From Glossina fuscipes (taxonomy: Eukaryota; Arthropoda; Insecta; Diptera; Glossinidae), in the NCBI RefSeq assembly GCF_014805625.2, contig NW_023998566.1, positions 242,639-306,638 on the forward strand: a DNA stretch of 64,000 nucleotides, read 5' to 3'. Positions 60,701 to 64,000 of this stretch are shown here, in pieces; within the stretch, counting starts at the first letter, position 1, and every line of letters begins with the position of its first letter. The notes under the pieces are model-generated. The model was not told the DNA's origin. It did not search any database and saw nothing but the letters and a program-made list of their open reading frames with translations. A program made the position numbers and the translations under genes.

Positions 60701-60819
60701 CTATCGGTCTTCCTTCGCTTCTAATAAGGTTGTAGGAAGTTTTGACCGAACACCCATTTCAATCTACTTTCCTCCCAGGTTTTTAAGAGTTACAGTTATC
60801 TGAGAGGTTTTATGTGGGT
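57781..60819. other. No recognisable gene over 3 kb
   Basis: Several open frames, none with a motif: 57777-58091 plus (Phe-rich), 59470-59778 minus ('MRYFNEIRYTDPRTNAIENC' start, balanced composition, nothing recognised), 60152-60349, 60374-60568 and 60609-60803 plus. The 59.5-kb frame is the most coding-like. No tRNA, microsatellite of note or LTR end was seen. This is the largest unexplained block in the window. Confidence 0.35.
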
Positions 60820-61690
60820 GGTGTAACCCCACGGTGCCCGATGACATACAAGTTAATTTAGCGTAACTGGCGCCCTTTAGAGATTTAGACAATCCCTATA
60901 AGCTAGGGGCCTACACAACGCTGGAATCCATATGTGTTTATTGTGTGTGACTCAATAAAACCCACTTTTGTAAGTGTTGAGGACTATCATAGCCTCGGGT
61001 ATTCCGCTTTGAAAAGAAACCCCCCGAAGGGCAATACCCAACAGTCAGGATTCACTCATAGTTTAACTGCTGCATTCAAAATGCCGACTGGAGGCTTCCA
61101 CCGCGGTTTCCTCATGTAAGCATGCAGGCTTTCCTCCGTAGGATCTTGGCAAGCACTAATCTGGTAAATCAATGTTGTCACCCCTACCCGTAGGTTCTAG
61201 TGTTTTTTTTTATATATACGCATCTTCCAGCGTACTTTTATGGCGCATTTAGGCAAAGAGCTTTCCGTCAAATCACTTTTATATTATTTACAATTTAGTC
61301 GATACTCTATCGAAGTCAAACCTTCCGTCAAATCCATTTTATGTTATGCACTTTCCAGCGTACTTTAACAGCGCATACTTTCAATGATGTTGCCTGTATT
61401 ATTAGATTTTAAATTCATATTATAAAAATGCATAGGTACTCGTGACTTGTGAGTGGACTCCTGACCCCCGAGAAGCTTAAAGTTAGACTATAAAGCCTTT
61501 AGCCTTACTTTACGCAACATAGTCACTCTTGCCGTCGGATTAACCATACAATCCCGGCTAGCCAAAACCGTTCATCAAGATATATTAGGCGTTACCATAC
61601 TCTCAACTAATTACTGTATCAACGTATTTTTACGTAACCAGTTACCAGCTAGTTTTGGTTCGAATTTCGTCTATTGTAATAGCTTATGAA
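60820..61690. repeat. Dispersed repeat, copy 2 of the 21375-22443 insert
   Basis: Shared blocks in the same order as in 21375-22443: GCGTAACTGGCGCCC/GCGTACTACGCCCCC, 'TAGGGGCCTA', TTTATTGTGTG, AATAAAACCC, 'CCGAAGGGCAATACCCAACA'-like stretch, 'CAGTCAGGATTCACTCA', 'GGAGGCTTCCACCGCG', 'CCGTCAAATC' (61268 and 61323). Two copies of CTTCCAGCGTACTTT(T/A) occur at 61225 and 61346. The left edge may extend to about 60790; the right edge fades near 61690. No coding sequence. Confidence 0.55.
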
Positions 61691-62040
61691 AAAAGGGTGT
61701 ATCTTCCAGGGAACCCCGAAGAGATCTTTTCAGAAAACTTCATGTTCAACAACAGGAGTCTTGAGGCTTGAAAAGGAAGTCATTCATATAAATATTCTAA
61801 ACAGAAAACTGAGTCAATATAATTTTTGAACAACAAAGTGCAAAAATATGTAATCGCATGCTACACAAAGCAGAAAGTTTTAATGACAATTTAAACAAAA
61901 AGTAAAGAAAACACTTGTTTTTAAAATTAGTAAATTCAAGTAAATATATATTTTTAAAATTAGGACATGAGAGAGCTCTCTTTATAAAAATATATATATT
62001 TTTTTTTTAACTACCGTAATTTTCGTCAATGTGCGATTTA
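61691..62040. other. Unassigned AT-rich spacer
   Basis: Contains ATATAT and T-runs at about 61945-62010 and (ATT)n at 62041-62051. No coding signal. Confidence 0.4.
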
Positions 62041-62935
62041 TATTATTATTATACGATTAGATCATGTCTGGCGTATCTCAAGGCAGCCACTTAGGTCCCA
62101 TTTTATTTAATTTACACATTAATGATTTCCCATCGGTGATTAATTCCAGCCAGATCTGCATGTATGCTGATGACGTGAAACTATTTTCTTCTTTCTCCGT
62201 AGAATTGCAATCACATCAGCTTCAAAGCGACTTGAATAATTTGGTTGCATGGTGCTCTTTGAATTTTCTGAAACTAAATCTAAATAAATGTAAGAAGCTT
62301 TCTTAAGAAGGACGTCATTCATTAGTCAATATTTCATAGATTCGCACAAGTTGGAAGACGTCGATTCGATCACAGATTTAGGCGTTCTATTTGACCGTAG
62401 GTTACGTTTTAACTTGCACATTGAGCTCTTGTTAAGCAAAGCTAGGCCCGCGCTTGCTTTTATAAGTAGGTGGTCCAAAGAGGTTGATGATATGTACATT
62501 ACGAAAAGGCTGCAAATGTGACCTATACTTGAGAATGCCTCCCTTGCCTCCTTCACATAGGTGCTTTGTAAATTCAATTGAATATATTCAAAAGCAATTT
62601 CTGTTGCCTGCCGTTAGGAATTTGGATTGGGACCCGATTGTCTCTCTTCCCAACTATGAAAATAGATTGCTTCTGTGCTAGTTGTGTATTTGCTTTTTTC
62701 TTTTTTTTTCTCTCTCTCTTTTTATTTATTTATACATGAATTATTATTTTTAACTTTTTAATTTATTTTTAAACTTACTTGTTTATTATTATTCTTCTTT
62801 TTTCTCCCTTCTATTGTATACTAGTTTTAAAACAATTAGTATTAGATTTTCTATTAAGATATACTGAATTCGACCGTAATTTTCTTTAGTTGCATTTCAT
62901 GTGTAAATGAATAAATAAACAAATAAATATAACAC
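62041..62935 (+). mobile_element. CR1/jockey-like LINE, copy D, 5'-truncated with complete 3' end
   Basis: Begins within RT just before motif B and runs to the 3' terminal repeats, AATAAATAAACAAATAAATA at 62911-62930. The ORF2 tail is missing: the 'YENRLLLC' codons pass directly into CTAGTTGTGTATTTGC, the beginning of the 3' UTR, as in copy B. Confidence 0.8.
62064..62675 (+). pseudogene. CR1/jockey-like ORF2: RT C-terminal half, copy D
   Basis: The frame 62064-62306 has 'SGVSQGSHLGPILFNLHIND' (motif B), 'QICMYADDVKLFSSFSVELQ' with an intact catalytic YADD, 'QSDLNNLVAWCSLNFLKLNL' and 'NKCKKLS', then a stop. It resumes in other frames with 'TSWKTSIRSQI' and 'LRKGCKCDLYLRMP', and then 'HRCFVNSIEYIQKQFLLPAV' and 'RNLDWDPIVSLPNYENRLLL' to the end. 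This is the best motif C of the family in the window. Confidence 0.8.
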
Positions 62936-64000
62936 TCCTTTTATTGTAAGATTATTGATCATACCTATTCCATTCTTTCTGTGTTATTTTGTCTGCTATA
63001 GGGTTAATATTTGCCAACGATTATATCATGAAAGCTTTTACCTTGTTCTATATATAAGGACGAAAAGAAAATTTACTCAAGTGCTTTTAACGAAGAATAA
63101 ATTTTAAAATTTGTATAATTATTAACATTTATTTTAATTTCAATAATTTTTAAATTTAAAATAAAACCCAGAATATTGTGTAAACTTCATTTAACTCTTG
63201 TTTCTCTCCTTTGTATGTACTGTCTGTGCGATATACGTTCATCATTAAACTGTGTGCAAAAATTTTGCGAGCATTTGGAAAAGAAGGACTTGCTAAATTT
63301 AATTATGAATCTATGTATGCTTACGTACAATTAAAGAATATTTATATGCAGATAGATGATTGCCAACAAGCTTAAAACAACTGTTTTCACAAAAGGTAGC
63401 CCACTAAAGTCTATGCAAAGTATCGAAAGTTGGGGTTTCTTTTATTAAAAATTGCATTTATGAGTCGAGGGTCAATAAATATATTTCTTAAGATGTAATA
63501 AAAACTTATAAAAAAAAATTAGGACTTGAATCCAGCATCTTTGTTTTTATGTATTCTTAATAGTAAAATTAGTGGCGTTCATAAAGCATTAACATCTCTG
63601 TTAAACAACATCTCTCTTAAACAACATCTCTGCAAACTCTGAACCCGGTTTAGGTGTCAAATTTGATGTATAATCTATTTTATAATATGACACAAAATCG
63701 AACGCTTCTTGCCGACAGCAAAGTATTACGACGCTTGCCGAAGCAGCTAAAGTGCGTCATATAAGTGAAATATATTTGATTGATTGTGTGGAGGATATAA
63801 TAAGTGGGAACTTTTTAGAAACCTAAAATTCCTTACCATTAATTCGATGACACAAGGAAATCTATAAAGGAATTTTGGATTAAATAAATTATGATCCAAA
63901 AACCCCATTTGTGAAGCATTGGCCGGTACAACGGCTCGCCATGCTCCTTTAAGACTTGTGACGCATAAACACCTATATGCAAATGAAATTCATTTAGAAA
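62936..64000. other. No recognisable gene
   Basis: AT-rich. A direct repeat of TCTCT(G/C)TTAAACAACATCTCT is at 63592-63630. No open frame over 60 codons and no repeat that I can match elsewhere in the window. Confidence 0.45.

Noticed and set aside
1..64000. CRISPR array, operons, prokaryotic promoters and terminators
   Set aside because: Direct repeats here are transposon-derived and spacing is irregular; sequence is clearly eukaryotic.
1..64000. tRNA or rRNA genes
   Set aside because: No A/B box plus cloverleaf pattern or rRNA core sequence noticed by eye; a covariance-model scan would be needed to exclude them.

Overview
This window looks like a stretch of insect genome, most likely from a higher fly (possibly a tephritid fruit fly). 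It is AT-rich, has no operon-like gene packing, and almost everything recognisable is a decayed or nested transposable element of types common in flies: I-clade, R1-clade and CR1/jockey-like LINEs, gypsy, copia and BEL/Pao LTR elements, and a mariner. I found no convincing host gene, tRNA, rRNA or CRISPR array. Species and family names are inference from protein motifs read by eye; no database search was possible.

Layout. 0-5 kb: fragments of BEL/Pao and gypsy elements on the minus strand, the gypsy one interrupted by a ~1.2 kb dispersed repeat. 5-9 kb: minus-strand CR1/jockey-like LINE pieces and an R1-type 3' UTR. 10.1-12.5 kb: a 5'-truncated I-clade LINE with an exact 13-bp target site duplication (TSD). 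13.3-18.1 kb: an R1-clade RT scrap, several CR1/jockey-like pieces, a second dispersed-repeat copy and a degraded retropepsin. 18.15-24.6 kb: a 435-bp fold-back element, a 5.1-kb LTR element without pol (TSD GTAC, itself carrying an inserted repeat), the third dispersed-repeat copy and a copia pol scrap. 24.6-32.9 kb: two CR1/jockey-like LINEs in opposite orientation, one hit by a 184-bp LINE 3' end and the other by a 5.5-kb gypsy-type element with paired LTRs, primer binding site (PBS), gag and pol.

32.9-41 kb: a large LTR with internal tandem repeats, LINE scraps, and a solo LTR with TSD GTGC. 41.2-45.0 kb: the longest I-clade copy, with ORF1, endonuclease, RT, RNase H and C-terminal parts all broken. 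45-47 kb: gag zinc knuckles, a mariner transposase C-terminus and an unexplained 165-codon ORF. 48-51 kb: another LTR end and an R1-clade LINE lacking its RT core. 51.2-55.7 kb: a LINE carrying two LTR insertions, one of which was itself hit by an I-clade LINE. 56.4-57.5 kb: one more decayed LINE. 60.8-61.7 kb: a second copy of the repeat found inside the 5.1-kb element. 62.0-62.9 kb: a last LINE copy with an intact 3' end.

No intact, mobile-competent element is visible: every coding region has stops, frameshifts or deletions. The interest lies in the insertion history, which can be ordered from TSDs and split reading frames, and in several repeats that I could not assign. A nested graveyard with mixed orientations would fit pericentromeric or Y-linked heterochromatin, or a piRNA cluster, but the sequence alone cannot show that.
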